64,000 bases of DNA from Kingdonia uniflora (lineage: Eukaryota > Streptophyta > Magnoliopsida > Ranunculales > Circaeasteraceae): assembly GCA_014058105.1 (NCBI GenBank), contig JACGCM010000599.1, forward strand, positions 124,001 to 188,000. Direction: 5' to 3'. Numbering within the stretch: the stretch's first letter is position 1; each line of letters opens with the position of its first letter. The notes under the pieces were generated by a model. That model was not told the origin of the DNA, made no database searches, and was given only the letters and a program-made list of their open reading frames with translations. Below, piece after piece: positions 1 to 12,090 of this stretch. Both the position numbers and the translations under genes were made by a program.

Positions 1-2117
1 AAGCCCTGCTGCTTACAGAATAACCAACAAAGATGTTATCCAACCTTCGCGGTCCAACTTTTGGAAACTGAACGTGTGGTAACTTGACTTAAGCTCATCC
101 CCAGACTTTGAGATAATTCAAGTTAGGCTTTCTCCCTTTCCATATTTCATAAGGAGTCTTTCCAATTGCTTTATGAGGAACCCAATTAAAAATATGGCAC
201 GACAAAAGAAGAGCTTCGCCCCATAGATTAGATAGAGCACCCGAACGAATAAGCATGCAATTCACCATTTCTGTAATAGTTTTATTCTTTCATTCCACTG
301 TGCCATTCTGTTCTTGTGCTCTTGGGGCAGATATTTGATGGTGCACCCCTTCAGCTTCACAAAAATCTTGTAAACCCATGAATGTGTACTCCCCCCCTCT
401 ATCGGTCCTAAGAGTCTTTATCTTGCAATTGTGAAAGTTTTCAACTTCAGCTTTGTACGTTTTAAACTTCCCAAATGCTTCATCTTTAGTCCTTAAAAGA
501 AAAATGTAAGTGTATCTCGAAGCGTCTTCAATGAATATAATGAAATATCTCTTTCCATTTCTGGACATAACATCCATCATCTCACAGATGTCTGAATGTA
601 GAAAATCTAAAACCTTTGATGATCTCTCAACAGATCTAAAAGAGGTTCTAGTAACTTTACATTTGCTGTATATTATGCATTTTTCATGAGTCTGATTGTG
701 TTTTGGAATTAATCCATTACTTTCCATTGATTGAATCGATTTATAGTTTACATGGCCCAATCTACCATGCCGCAATTCAGAGGACTCAAAAATATACGCA
801 AAAAGGATTCATTCATTACATTCAATTTAAGCATTCCAGAAATAGAATAACCCTTACCCACAAAATTGCCATTTTTTGTAAGGATCATTTTGTCAGATTC
901 AAACACAATTTTGAAACCATGAAAACTGAAGAGGTTGACTAAAACTAAGTTCTTGTGAATCTCTGGAACGTGATGAACTTTAGTTAAGGTGACGGTCTTT
1001 CCAGATGTGAATTTGAGATCCACTGAACCCTTACCAACAGTCTTGGAAGTTGAAGAATTAGCCATGTAGACGTGCATCCCATCCCCCATAGGTTCATAAG
1101 TTACAAACATATTCTTGTCACAACAAATATGTTTTGTTATACCCGAATCAATCTACCAATCAACTTCTCCTCCAACCATATTTACTTCAGACACCATAGT
1201 AATTAATTTGTCCTCTTCATGTTGTTTGCCCTTTTCGATACGATAATCTCTTGCAAAATGGTCAGGCTTGCCACATATATAGCAATAAGATTTCTTTTTG
1301 TCTCCATTTTGTTTGGTTCCTGGCTTCTTCTTGAAGTCTTTCATTATAGGTTTGAAATTATGCTTTGAATATTTTTTTTGCCCTTCAGCCTTCTTTATAC
1401 CTGTAGATTCAACAACATGTACTTTTACAGTACCATCATTAGTCTTTTTAATTACCTTTTCACGATTACAAAATTCTTCTTCTTCAATCCGTAGATGATA
1501 AAGAAGATCATCCAAAGTCATGCCCTCTTTCTTGTGCATTATTTTCCTTTTGTAATCTTTCCAAGCAGGAGGCAACTTGGAAATAATCACATTCACATGA
1601 AAGTTTGCATCAATTTTTATCCCAGCAGAAACAGTTGAGTCAGCAAATACTTGAAATTCTTGTACTTGCTCTAGAATCGGTTTAGAATCAACCATAACAT
1701 GTCTATGTAGTTACTGACTTGAAACTTTTTGGTGCTAGTTTCATCAACAACATACACAGTCCTAATACCTTCCCATAAGTCTTTTGCATAATTGATTTTT
1801 TTTCTTAAATTGATTATATAGAGCATCAGTAAGAGAATTTAGAATATGGTGACGACACAAATAGTCATCATCTTTCCATTTCTGAACTGTCACTAGCACC
1901 TTTTTAACAGCATCGGATATAATTTCAATAGGTGTAGTGGGAAAATTTTCAAAAAGAACATAATAAATTTTGAGTTGTTTCAGCAAAAAAACCATCTTAT
2001 CCCCCCAACGATAAAAAAAATTCCGTCAAAACGGGTCGAGTCATTTGAAAATAATCCCATCGAATTGGTTGGTACAATAGCCAAGGATTTAAATTCAGAG
2101 GCTAAATTGTTTGACAT
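1..2117 (-). pseudogene. Ty1/copia gag-protease-integrase remnant, runs off the left edge
   Basis: This is the decayed 5' half of a copia polyprotein read leftward. A gag start codon at 2117 opens a UBN2-type gag, which continues in another frame at 1995-1762. The ORF at 1695-1153 carries more gag and a zinc knuckle (CYIC...H) whose fourth ligand is Tyr instead of Cys. A TAG codon at 1153-1155 sits directly before the aspartic protease motif (IDSG), and the protease body follows at 1110-748. The ORF at 775-290 holds the pre-integrase domain and integrase core (LRTDRGGEY, QEQNG). The distal integrase part continues to base 1 and shows the typical GKTPYEIWKGRKPN stretch. Reverse transcriptase and RNase H would lie outside the window. 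At least two frameshifts plus the stop make it non-functional. Confidence 0.9.
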
Positions 2118-2149
2118 ATCTTCAAATTGTTAGGAAAATTCAAAAAGAA

Positions 2150-2848
2150 AAAAATAATTTCACCAAAAGAAAACCAATTATCGAACCAAGCAAGGAAGGC
2201 GGGCAAGCGCTTCTTAAAGATAGTCGAAGCCTCTCCAAAGGTGCAAGAGAACTCAGCAGTACAATTTCTGGGATACAACCAAACTAGACCCGTTCTATCG
2301 CTATGTATTTGCACTGTACAGAGTAATCAAGTTTGTTTCACCTTTCCTAAATGCCAAAAAAAATGAAAAAGAAAATTGAGAAAAGAAAAACTTGTTTGTT
2401 TTTCTCTGTATATTTTATTCACAGATCAGACCTCTATTAGTAAGAGTCAGTGACTGTTTAGTTCTAAAACTTATTAATTAATACATTAAAGTATTAACCA
2501 GTTAAAGACTCTAACCGTCATAGAAGTCCAAGAGGTTATCTATTTAAGATCAAGACCCAAGCCCACTAAGCCCAATCCCCACGACGACCGTGGCAAGCGT
2601 GCTAATTGCGCCTAATAAAATGCCAAAAAATGGCTCCTCAAATGCCCATTCGCCCGCACGTACGCGAGTCGCGCTCGATGCAAAGCATCTCTCTAGAGTG
2701 CACACACTCCTAGAGTAGAGTTATAAATCAAATTAAGCAATAAAGATATTAAAACTATTAGAAAATTCTTTTTATTTCCAATGTGGGATAAAATATTTAA
2801 AACCATATTTTAATTTATAAAACATTTGAAATTAAAACAATTCTAACA
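2150..2848 (-). repeat. Probable 5' LTR and leader of the copia element
   Basis: On the - strand a sequence opening TGTTAGAATTG starts at 2848, just upstream of the copia gag. It includes the motif CCCACATTGG, common near the start of plant copia LTRs. No coding signal is seen. The inner boundary and primer-binding site could not be placed, so the span includes leader sequence. The 3' LTR would be off the left edge. Confidence 0.45.
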
Positions 2849-3649
2849 TTATTTGCCATTGTAGAACAAATGTTGATAAAGGGGTTCTAAGTTTCTGAAG
2901 CCTTATGGTTGGGATTTGGTTGATTATGGTGTTCTTTGGTTATAGAACTGCAACTTGATTAGTGAAAATGTTGGATCACTGAGTAATGTTTAATGGGTAT
3001 TCTTTTTTGATAACTTCTTATTTCAATGAAAATGGGGTTTTATATTTTAATCGAAGGATATGACTTCTTCTATTCCCATCCCCTAATCACCACAACATCA
3101 CCCTTTATCTAAATTCTAACATCTCTCTCTCTCTCCCCTAATCACCACAACTACACATTTTTTGATTTCATCATTTTGGTTTCGCTTTGAATTCGTACAA
3201 TATCATTAAACTCATTTGGGTTTTAGCTCAACAACAACAAAGGGTTTGTGAGATTTGTGGGAGCTTAGAATGTATCATCTTCTGACAAACCCCCCAAAAT
3301 TGCATCTTCTCCATTTTCTTAATGTAGTATTTAATGTATTTCTTTCATAGTGGTTTTGATTTATTTTCTTTATTATATACTGCTGGTCTTCAGGAAAAAA
3401 ATGTTGGATAAGGCATATCCTTATCATCTTCTTAAGGTATTGTTATATGTATTTCTATTTCCATATGCTTATGTTCACTATGTCTTTCCTTTTTCTGTTG
3501 TTCTCTCTGTTATTCACTTGTCGTTATAATTAAAAGGAGAAACTCCCCGGGTTTCATCTATGCATTAAGGGATGTATTTTTTTATTTTTTTTCATAAAGG
3601 ACTTGAGAGGGAACAAATAGGATCTTTGCTGCTAAAAGAAGTTGTGTTA
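2849..3649. other. Unassigned intergenic AT-rich sequence
   Basis: No ORF, RNA gene or clear repeat end is visible here. It holds T-rich stretches and a short CT microsatellite near 3122. It separates the copia LTR from the TIR element that starts at 3650. Confidence 0.6.
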
Positions 3650-6600
3650 GGGGCCGTTTGCTTTTTTGCTTCTGAATCTGAGTAAGTGTTTGGGTCTGAG
3701 TCCACTTAGAAGCGTTCACTAGCTGAGTAGATGTTGAGTGGATGCCTTAAAGTGTTTGTTTTTTGGTCTGAGTCTGAGTCTGAGTCTGAGTGTTTGCTAA
3801 AATAGATAAAAGACCAAAAATACCCCTATTAATTTATAATGAACCACCCCCACCTATTCATCACCAATACCACCACCACCCCTTCGTCAATAACGTCAAT
3901 ACCACGTATACATAACAAACACAAATACATAGAAAAGAACCTATATATATAGCAAATATAAATACATAGAAAAGAACCTGTATATATAGCAAATAAGGCA
4001 AATATCAGAATGGATGGAAAATAGATGGAAATGATACTAACTTACTAGGTTCATAGACAGGTAAACAAATAAACATAATCAAACAACCATTAATTTGATC
4101 AAACACCATTTCATAAATAAAATTGTCTTACACGTCAAATTTATTACATCAAACTAGCAATAGAGAAAGTTCAAACTGAAAAACTAGAAAACATAAAATT
4201 TATTATATCAAACTAGAAAATAGCAAAGTCACATTCTCCCTATGTCCCAACACATCATGCTTAAACATCCTTATTTCTGGTAAAACTTCTAAGATTTCAA
4301 CCCACTCCGGTTCAGTAAGGTTGAATGTACCGGTTACTTTATTATAACACTCCCCGACCAGTTGTTTTAGGGTCACCCAATTCTTATACTTTTTCTTCAG
4401 ATACAACCATCTGTTTCTTAAGCATTTAAGGGAGACATTTCATTCAAAATTTTGAATGTCAGTCTCTAAAAGACCCCCATAACCCCCCAGAACTACTCTT
4501 AGATCCATCAGTGTTAAGCAAAATAGAGTTTGTTACCTGATGGGGTCCAGTTGCATAATAAGTAACAGGCAGTGTAAAGCAAGGAGCAAGGAGCAAGGTT
4601 CGAGTCATAACATAAATCCCTTGTAGTTGCAGTATCCACCACTTTAGTAAGAGCTCCTTAACCTCTAAGTGACATCAAAGCATATTAGATTGTACACCAC
4701 ATCCCTAGATCAAGCCTCATTTCTGAAGAGAAGGTTATTTTTACACTTCCAAAAATGTGATACACAAGCTAATATGGATGCAAAAAAAAAACTAAACCAG
4801 GTAATACAAGTGGAATTATTTATTTTAGATTACCATAAGGCAAGAGGCCTAGGCTATGGCTTCAAAGTCTGGATGGTACACTAAGAGTTGTTCTAGGTGG
4901 CTCAGATAAACCTATGGATGCAATAACAGTTGAACCTATGAACCTATGGATACAATAACAGCTAAACCTGGGAATTGTGATTGTGAGGGTCTAAAAGCCT
5001 TGTATGAGCATGCTTCATAATATTGGTAATACTGATTTGGGAGACTCAAATACCCACTAATTTCATAATTGCATTAAAGAGAGAAAATACACAAATACTA
5101 TTTCTTCTATCATAGATAATGATGACAGTTTACTAATAAAGGTTATCAATCACATTCTTCTATCATAGATGATGATTGAATCAATTTCAACAACACAAAT
5201 TATCATCAGTTATCTATCAACAACAACATTCTTCTATCTAGTTTTAACAATAACATCAACCCATCTATCAACAACAACAACAATAACAAGCAGTTCAAGG
5301 ATGATAGAATCATAGAATACCTTGGGGTATGAGAGAAATTGATTAGTGAGCCAATACAGATCACCCTTGCAATTTATCTAAAGGCCTTCAAACAAACAAC
5401 CCTGCAATCAAAACAAGGATACATTAATAACAACAAACAACAACACTCACAGCAAATCCAAATAGTCATTGAACAACAACAACAAACTCAAATGATCAAA
5501 AACCCACACCACAGATGGACATACACAAACAGATAGATATTACATGTTACAATTCTCACATTCTTAAAATATTATCTGATCTTAATATCTAGAGATAAAT
5601 AAATAGATAAGAGTAGTATACCCCATAGGAGCTGTAATGCCAAGTCCATTAGCAAGTAGATTCCTTCGGTTGATGTTTCCATATCTCCCTCTGCAACTCT
5701 CCACTACTAACTACTACTACTACACTCTGCACATGATGTGTTCCATATCTCTTATATGCATTTATATGTAATCTAAGATTTGTTTTACATATGGATAAGA
5801 ATTGTTACTTAAGTCATTCTCATCTTACCTTATCAGTAATCTAAGGTTTGCTTTACAATTGGAGTGACATACTTGGAAACCTGATTTTCTGAAAAATCTT
5901 TAGAGTTCCCATTTACACTTAGGTTTTCTTATATTCTATAGAGTTCCAATTTCTATAATTACAAGTCAACAAGCAAATAATGTGTTTAGTTAATTTCACC
6001 ACTCAATACAACCCAATATCACAAATAACATGAAAAACATACACTTTTTTCGTAAATTAGTCGAGTACAAAGATCTACTAGCTCAAAACTAAATTTTCAG
6101 TTGTGGGGCTATAAACAAGAACAACAAATTACTTCCCCCAAATCTCCTCAAACACATATCTCCTCAATCTCAAATTAATTTCCCCAAATCTCTAAAATTG
6201 ACTGTGAAACTGACATTCTGTGAAACAACAAAACATTCAAAATCAAGCATGGGGAACAATTCACCTGTAATAAAAATCACGAGAAACACTAGCGAGAGTT
6301 GCGAGGAGCAAGATCTTCAACAAGTTTGTTTTGTGATTGAGTAAGGTCTTCAACAAGTTTTGTGATGTTTTGTGAAAGCACAAAAATGGGTATTGGAGCT
6401 GCTGCGTTTCGAGGAGATGGGGAGGAGGCGAGGAGGAGCTATTGGCGTTTAGAGGAGATCGAGGAGAGTTGGTGGAAGATATTGAGTTCGTTTGAGGAGG
6501 AGATGGTTTGGAGGAGGAGAAGACTTGTGTAGTTTTTTATTTTATTTTTGCAAGGGCAGTTTGGGGACCCAAAATAGACTTAGACTCAGACTCAGACTCA

Positions 6601-6696
6601 GACTCAGCACTAAGCTGGCTTATTGGGGCAGAGTCTGAGTCTAGGTTTTTACCCAAATCACTGAGTCTAAGTCTGAGAGAAAAAACAAACGCCTCC
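3650..6696. mobile_element. TIR DNA transposon, PIF/Harbinger-like, non-autonomous or decayed
   Basis: The left end (GGGGCCGTTTGCTTTTTTGC) and the reverse complement of the right end (GGAGGCGTTTGTTTTTTCTC) form imperfect terminal inverted repeats. Immediately inside each end is a run of the hexamer TCTGAG(T) in opposite orientation (about 3766-3791 and 6581-6607). Between them lies a Myb/SANT-like remnant on the - strand, the accessory protein type found in plant PIF/Harbinger elements. No DDE transposase is recognised. The expected 3 bp TTA target duplication is not clear (TTA left, TAG right). The interior also has scattered AAC microsatellite (5210-5480) and a GAGGAG-rich stretch (6410-6520). 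Confidence 0.55.
4203..4439 (-). pseudogene. Myb/SANT-like DNA-binding domain fragment of a Harbinger-type accessory protein
   Basis: The - strand frame from 4439 reads LRNRWLYLKKKYKNW early on, then a stretch ending in NLTEPEWVEILEV. This matches the arrangement of the Myb/SANT-like domain (LKNR...LKKKY..W, then TNEEW) shared by PIF/Harbinger accessory proteins and plant L10-interacting MYB-like proteins. The frame is closed upstream by a TGA at 4440-4442 and has no ATG. It is therefore a fragment of about 78 codons. I infer that it belonged to the surrounding TIR element. Confidence 0.6.
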
Positions 6697-6839
6697 TAGT
6701 AACCCAAATTAGTGACTCCATAAAACAAATGCCACCTCTCCCAGAACTCGGTATACTACTATAAGTTTGAACACTAAGACCCCCCCCACCCCACACACAC
6801 ACAAATGACCGTACACTATCCCCACCCACCAAATGACCC

Positions 6840-6949
6840 TACACTATCAAATCCAAAATCAGACTCCTCTCTCAATCACTTATCGGAGAAAGAAGAACCC
6901 TCTCTTCAAACTGTAATCTTCTCCGAAGGTTTTAAAGCGGCATTTAAAG
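6840..6949 (+). other. Possible 5' leader exon of the SINA gene
   Basis: The CT-rich stretch from about 6840 ends AAAG at 6949 followed by the splice donor GTATGA. T-rich intron-like sequence follows. A matching acceptor (tttgcag, AG at 13319-13320) lies 78 bases before the SINA start codon, which would give a 6.37 kb leader intron (6950-13320). The distance and splice signals are suggestive only. No TATA box was confirmed, and a transcript is needed to connect the two. Bases 6783-6850 also contain a short imperfect direct repeat. Confidence 0.35.
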
Positions 6950-9844
6950 GTATGATTTTTTGGGGTTTTTTTTGCCTGTTAGAGATTTAGGGTATTTGAG
7001 TGCATATGTAATAGGGTATCTGGGGTATGCTTTATTTTGATGATTTTTAGGGTTTTTGTTTGATCCCATAGGTGTATTAGTAGGATATAGGAGAATTTCA
7101 TTGGCATAGTGCTGCATTCCTAGGGTTTCAATTTGAAGTGTAATGTGCTGATTACTATGTGTCTTCTCATATTCGCTTAATTGATGTACAATTTACTCAT
7201 TTTGAGAGGGCGGGTCCGATATTTTACTGTACTGTTGCTAAATATTAAGTGTGAAATATGTGGAGTGTGCAAAAAGGTCAAATTTAATCACAGTTATAAT
7301 GGCAATAACTCAATTTGGGTGTATAATAGTGAATCATTTCATATTGTCTGAAGTTGCATTCCGAGAACCATTCACTATTATGTTCTATCCGATTTTTAAA
7401 ATTGGTTTCTTTTCTGTGGTGATTGGCTTTACGGTCATTTCTGACTTTTTGCTGAGTACTTGCTGAACTCACGATTATTTGCAACTAGTTACTGAAGAAA
7501 AGGTCTTCCGGGATGCCTTAATTCTGTAAATGGATGGAAATTTGGGACTGAATGGCGTGTTTTGTGAGGTTCTTGAAGTTACCTCTTTCGGATTGTGGCA
7601 TAAGCTTATATTCATTGACCCGAAAGACTTCAATCAAAAGAATCCTTAGACAAATTTTAAAGGCAGGCAACGGCTGCTAAAGCATTATCTCTACGACCTT
7701 TCCACAAGCTACTTCAAGTGTTATCTTAGGCTCGGTTGATCTGACCAAATCTGACTAAATCCAGGCTAATCCACTAAACTTTCGTAGCAGATGAAGTTTT
7801 GATTGAATAGATTTATTTAAGTTTTATAGCAACAAAAATTGTAGATGCGTATTAGACATCTGCAAGATTATCTGGGCATTCATTTATAGGTAGTGGATCA
7901 TTAACAAGGTTGAGAATCTCTATATGGGTCAATAAATCGTTACACTCAAGCTTGATGTTTTAAACTAACAGCATTGACCATACTTTTCTAGACGATGCAT
8001 CCCAAGCAGAGGAAATATGGGTTTCTCAATGTTTAGTCAAGGGAATTCTTTTTTGCACTTATCCTGAATTTGTTGAGTTGGAAATGAATTTTGTTGTAGC
8101 GATGTTATGGTCACGATACAGCCTATGATGAATAGTTGGTAATTGATTTTACCACTAAACTGATCTGTAAATCAATTTCTCAAGGGCTCTCTATGAGAAG
8201 ATAACACAGTAGTTTTTCAATTAGAACATCAAATATATTGCAAATGAAGGAAATAAGGGTTTTAAATGGTAAGCTGAGGGACCATTTTCTGTACACCTTG
8301 TATTTGGAACGTAGAAATCAGAAATTTCTGTTGTGACAGTATATTGCACAAGATGCAGCTTAAGATGACTAGAGTATTTTGTTTTACCTAGCTAAACTGA
8401 TCTAGCAATAAATCTCCCTAAGGCTCTAAAATGAAATACAATACAGGAGTATGCCTTTTAGAGCATGATAATCATTCCAGGCTGGGGAAAGATGGGTTTC
8501 TAAATAGTAAATTGGGGGAACGGTTTTTATATTTGGTTTCACCAATGCTAAACTGAAGCAGCAATTAATTTATCAATAACTTTAATATGTGGAATGAAGC
8601 AGGAGTATTTCGATTGGAACATGATATTTATTGCACGCAGAGGAGATATGGTTTTCTTAATGGTGCATTATGGATAGGCTTTTGTGCGAGTTTTGGATAT
8701 GGTATGTGGATAGAGGATTTTATTTTTGTGAATCTTGTGATATGGTTTTATTATGAGATGCAGTGTAAGATGAACATTGGCTGGTTGGTTTTACCGTTGC
8801 TATACCAATTTACCAATCAATTTCTTGAAGACTCTAAAGTAAAGAATAATGCACGAGCATTTTCATTTGAACATGATATTTATTGAATACGAAGGAAAGA
8901 TGTGTTTCTGAATCGTTACTTGGGGTTAACTGTATTGGTACCAAGGCCTTTTTTGGTTAGTGGGAAACATTAACTTCTGTTGCGATGTTCTGGTTTTTAT
9001 ACGATTCATAATGGCCCTAGTCAGATTCCATGGCCCTCAACTCAATAAGCATTTGGGTCAGGATTTACTTCACAAGCACTACAGCCTTTGGTGCCGAGTT
9101 AAAAAATCTCCCAAAGAAACTGCTCTCTTGCCAAAATTAAGGGTGTTTACACATAGGAATTGCTGCTTGTTAATATGATGACAAAAAGATTGACTTTATG
9201 GCTTGTATACATGTTTTAAAAAAAGTTAAGTAAAGTATCCAATCTTTCTAGGCAGTAATGTCAGCTTTTTCTACAAACTCTTGTGTCGGAGGTCTATCAA
9301 AATTTCTACTGCGTCTGCTTCTTCAATTGTGCAATATGTTTGTTGCATAGACTACCAGAATAGAATAGAGGGATTTATAGATAGTGTCACGAATTCAGCA
9401 TCCCTATTGTGAGAACTCCACAATACATCAGTATATAGGGTGAATTGAAATATGTCTGGAGTTTCTATTGTGACCAATAAAATGTGAATCAGCTTTAGGG
9501 TTGTTATTAAGGAAAGTAGTTCCTTCTTTTGAGCATTTCATTTGGCATAGCTAATAAAAACACAAGTTTATCTTTGAGTAGCTCTATAATCATGTAGAAT
9601 GTTTAAGTGGGTAACAACACACTAAAATCTACTCTATTATGGGGCATCCTATCTGAGAATCAGAAATATGGTTTAAATATTTTTCAATATTCTCCCTACA
9701 TGCTATTAATACATTTGATTTAGTTGTTGGATAAATTATTATTCTCTCATATTTCATACAACTAATTAGGCACTTGTAAATGCCAATGTAGTTGCAATAG
9801 ATGGAAGAGTTAAGATGCAGCAATTACATCCATCTTTTGATTAG
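6950..9844 (+). other. Non-coding sequence, proposed SINA leader intron (proximal part)
   Basis: No supported gene is found here. The ORFs in this stretch are short, lack recognisable domains and overlap the degenerate tandem repeat described separately. The region is AT-rich and intron-like. Confidence 0.4.
7960..8935. repeat. Degenerate tandem repeat, period about 240 bp
   Basis: A recognisable core (GGAAATATGGGTTTCTcAAT-like, preceded by a GAACATGATATTTATTG-like segment) recurs with its GGA at 8011, 8249, 8486, 8642 and 8894. The spacings are 238, 237, 156 and 252 bp, so one unit is shortened. Divergence between units is high, so the array is old. Short ORFs here (8587-8886 for example) arise from the repeat and match no family I know. 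Confidence 0.6.
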
Positions 9845-9873
9845 ACTACATATTTTGAGGACACTAGGTCTAT

Positions 9874-10216
9874 GCAAATACAATTGACACTAAACTCTCT
9901 CTTTTATTCAATAATCTGAAATAATTCTCATAACTGAAAATAACCCTAATAACTCTATAACCAAATAACAGTTACCAACTAAAGACCCAGAGATGGCTAT
10001 TATTAAGAGAAGCCCTAATCCCACTGACATTAGGGTTCCTAAAATTAGGAGACCCTCTCCAGCAGTAAACCCACTAACTTATTACATAACTTAAACATAA
10101 AGATAATGTGCAAAAAATAATAAACTAAATGAGAGAGTGGCATCGACAAAGTGACCTAGAGAGAGACACCATCTCCCTAAGCCTATGCACAAACGGTGAG
10201 GAACCGTGTCACATCA
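9874..10216 (-). repeat. 3' LTR of the non-autonomous element
   Basis: This stretch matches 12120-12212 plus 13030-13273 almost base for base once the nested solo LTR is removed, including the segment ending CCGTGTCACATCA. Polypurine sequence lies immediately inside it, at about 10217-10227. Confidence 0.8.
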
Positions 10217-10226
10217 ACTCTCCCCG

Positions 10227-10850
10227 ACTATGAAAAAATTTGTCCACAAATTTTAAAGTTGGCGTAAGAAGCCACGAGCAGAGAACATCTAGCGGAATAT
10301 CCACGGCTGTACACACATTCCACAACCTCTGAACCCGTCCTCGGTACTTGTCGTATCCCTACGTGGTAGCCTTGCGTGGGGGTACGATGTTGTCACCTAC
10401 ATCTCTACGTCGAAGGACGCCTAAAAACATAACTATCCGCTTATTGTACAAAACCGAAAATACCTCCCAAAATGTATCAATAAACTTCAAGATAATTACC
10501 TCTTTCCAAGGTGCATCAAAGATTTGTTTTAGCGAGACATACTTCCTAAGATCACTTGTACTAACAAACCGACTCTCCCAAATTATTGGTTCGCATGATC
10601 GTTTAGAGATGTTTGGGACCGCATTGAAGTCGCCCAATTCATTCGCACATCCCTTTTCGAAGTCCCCTTGTTGATTTTGAATTGTCGAATCTCCGAGTCG
10701 AGGCCCAACCCCTACATGTTGCAGCTGATGTGGTTTATTTGGGGTCTGAATCAGACCTTGCTGGGTGGGACTTGTGTGAACTTGAACATGATCTCGTTCG
10801 GTTATTAAACTGTTGGTAATACTATGGGAAGTCGGGGTGTAGTTTGGTTT
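10227..10850 (-). other. Internal 3' region of the non-autonomous element, no supported gene
   Basis: The stretch before the 3' LTR resembles the untranslated or terminal coding tail of gypsy elements (a frame with KFVDKFFH close to the polypurine tract). Its ORFs on both strands lack recognisable domains. A 40-50 bp segment near 10370-10415 recurs in P5CR intron 2. Confidence 0.4.
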
Positions 10851-11324
10851 TCAGATGTCGTGGGTCGGGTTGTGTGTAATACTCAGATAAGGCCCATTGG
10901 ACTTATGTAGGTTAGTGGAGTAAAGGAGATTGTTGTCTTGTTGAGTTATAGGGGTAATGACCAATTTGTGTAATGGTTTGCTGGGCTGGCTCACATGTTG
11001 GCTTGGCTTGAACCACTGCTTGTATTGCTTGGCTTGGTCCAACTGAATCTTGTCTACTCTATGTGGTGACCCAACTGTAACTGTTTGCAGCTGTTCTGAT
11101 TTGTGGGGCCCGTTGGTTGACACGTCTTTGTCGATTGTTAGCCCATCGTGTACGGCTGGCGTCGTGAGGTTAGGTGCTGACATCACAAGATTATCTTTTG
11201 CAGAGACGTGTGGGTGTGGGTCTGTTATCGCAGGGAACTCTGGGCGACGTGCCTTGTGATGCGTCACATAATAACCATTGAGATCCATACACCACATCTG
11301 CGCAGCAGCACCCATGGTTGCCAC
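10851..11324 (-). pseudogene. Unrecognised 157-codon ORF of the non-autonomous element
   Basis: This open frame on the element's sense strand is rich in His, Pro, Thr and Gln and shows no membrane segment, zinc motif or catalytic motif I recognise. It follows the gag-like ORF and the ORF at 11574-11341 in a different frame, so it may be the distal part of one broken gag-like protein. I know no homologue. Confidence that it was ever translated is low. Confidence 0.3.
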
Positions 11325-11340
11325 CCGTGGTGCCAGCCCC

Positions 11341-11574
11341 TCAAACCATTGCTCTACCTCGAACGGTGCATAATTGTCTTCCCAAATCTGGTGTAACCAG
11401 GTCTACAGCAGGGTCACAGAGGCCCTTCTCTTTCATGAACGAAACAACTCTTGCATCTGCAAAAAAAAATTGCAACTCCCCTCTGGCCAGCACCCCAATC
11501 TGCCCCTTTTCCTTCTCCATCGTATACCAGCCTCTTCCGAAACCCTCTATTCTAGTTTTTGATGGTGCTTTCAC
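11341..11574 (-). pseudogene. Short unrecognised ORF of the non-autonomous element
   Basis: This 77-codon frame on the sense strand lies between the gag-like ORF and the His/Pro-rich ORF. It contains a short segment rich in charged residues and Gly. No family is recognised. It may be part of a single longer protein broken by frameshifts. Confidence 0.25.
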
Positions 11575-11619
11575 CGGCCGATTTAGGGTTTGATTCCCAT
11601 CGGTAATATCGAATCCGTT

Positions 11620-12051
11620 TCACGGATTCCGACCTCTTCCCAAGCCGTAAATCAAAGCCGATGCGCCTACTCTGTCCTTCAAAAAATCAGCGGTTAACCC
11701 ACGCCCATATGTCGTATACTCGATTTTCGTCGCCGACAAATCTAGGGTTTCAAAATTCGTTTCCAATTGCTTTTGCAATTCATGATTAGTGTGTTGGTTT
11801 TCCTCCAACGTAGCTCGCATACCTTCCATCAACTCCCTCATGTTAAGACAAGCGGAAGTGAGATCCCTGATTTGATTTGTTAGGGCGATTACGGCTTCCT
11901 CGTCCTCTTCTTCTTCGTCTCTAGATTCTTCCTCCTCCGAATCCTCTTCATCGCTCTCTTCGTAGCAACCTTGACGTCGACTAGCCACTCGCTCGAGCCA
12001 ACCTTCTTCTCCTTCACAATACTCACCGTCTTCCGAAAATTCTTCACCCAT
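11620..12051 (-). CDS. Acidic coiled-coil gag-like protein of the non-autonomous element
   Basis: This 143-codon ORF starts 27 bases inside the primer-binding site, where gag is expected. The N-terminal half is extremely acidic (long Asp/Glu runs around residues 30-50). Residues about 52-100 form a heptad-like coiled coil (ALTNQIRDL, NMRELMEGMR, LQKQLETNF). The tail is Gly/Arg-rich. Acidic plus coiled-coil N-termini are usual for plant gypsy gag, but the capsid domain and zinc knuckle are absent here. The start ATG is chosen as the first in frame after the primer site. Function in particle formation is inferred from position only. Confidence 0.5.
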   Translation of the reverse strand: MGEEFSEDGEYCEGEEGWLERVASRRQGCYEESDEEDSEEEESRDEEEEDEEAVIALTNQIRDLTSACLNMRELMEGMRATLEENQHTNHELQKQLETNFETLDLSATKIEYTTYGRGLTADFLKDRVGASALIYGLGRGRNP

Positions 12052-12076
12052 GATCGATGTGGTCGATTAAGACCTA

Positions 12077-12090
12077 GGCTCTGATACCAT
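12077..12090 (-). other. Primer-binding site, initiator-Met tRNA type
   Basis: The - strand reads TGGTATCAGAGCC directly after the 5' LTR. This is the classic plant retroelement primer site complementary to the 3' end of initiator methionine tRNA. It fixes the orientation of the element. Confidence 0.8.

Noticed and set aside
8587..8886. 99-codon + strand ORF as a gene
   Set aside because: It spans two units of a degenerate tandem repeat and matches no family; the codon content looks like AT-rich non-coding DNA.
10359..10637. ORF beginning MGDFNAV on the - strand, like a LINE endonuclease motif
   Set aside because: Only these seven residues resemble the endonuclease; the rest does not, and the ORF lies in the internal region of the non-autonomous LTR element.
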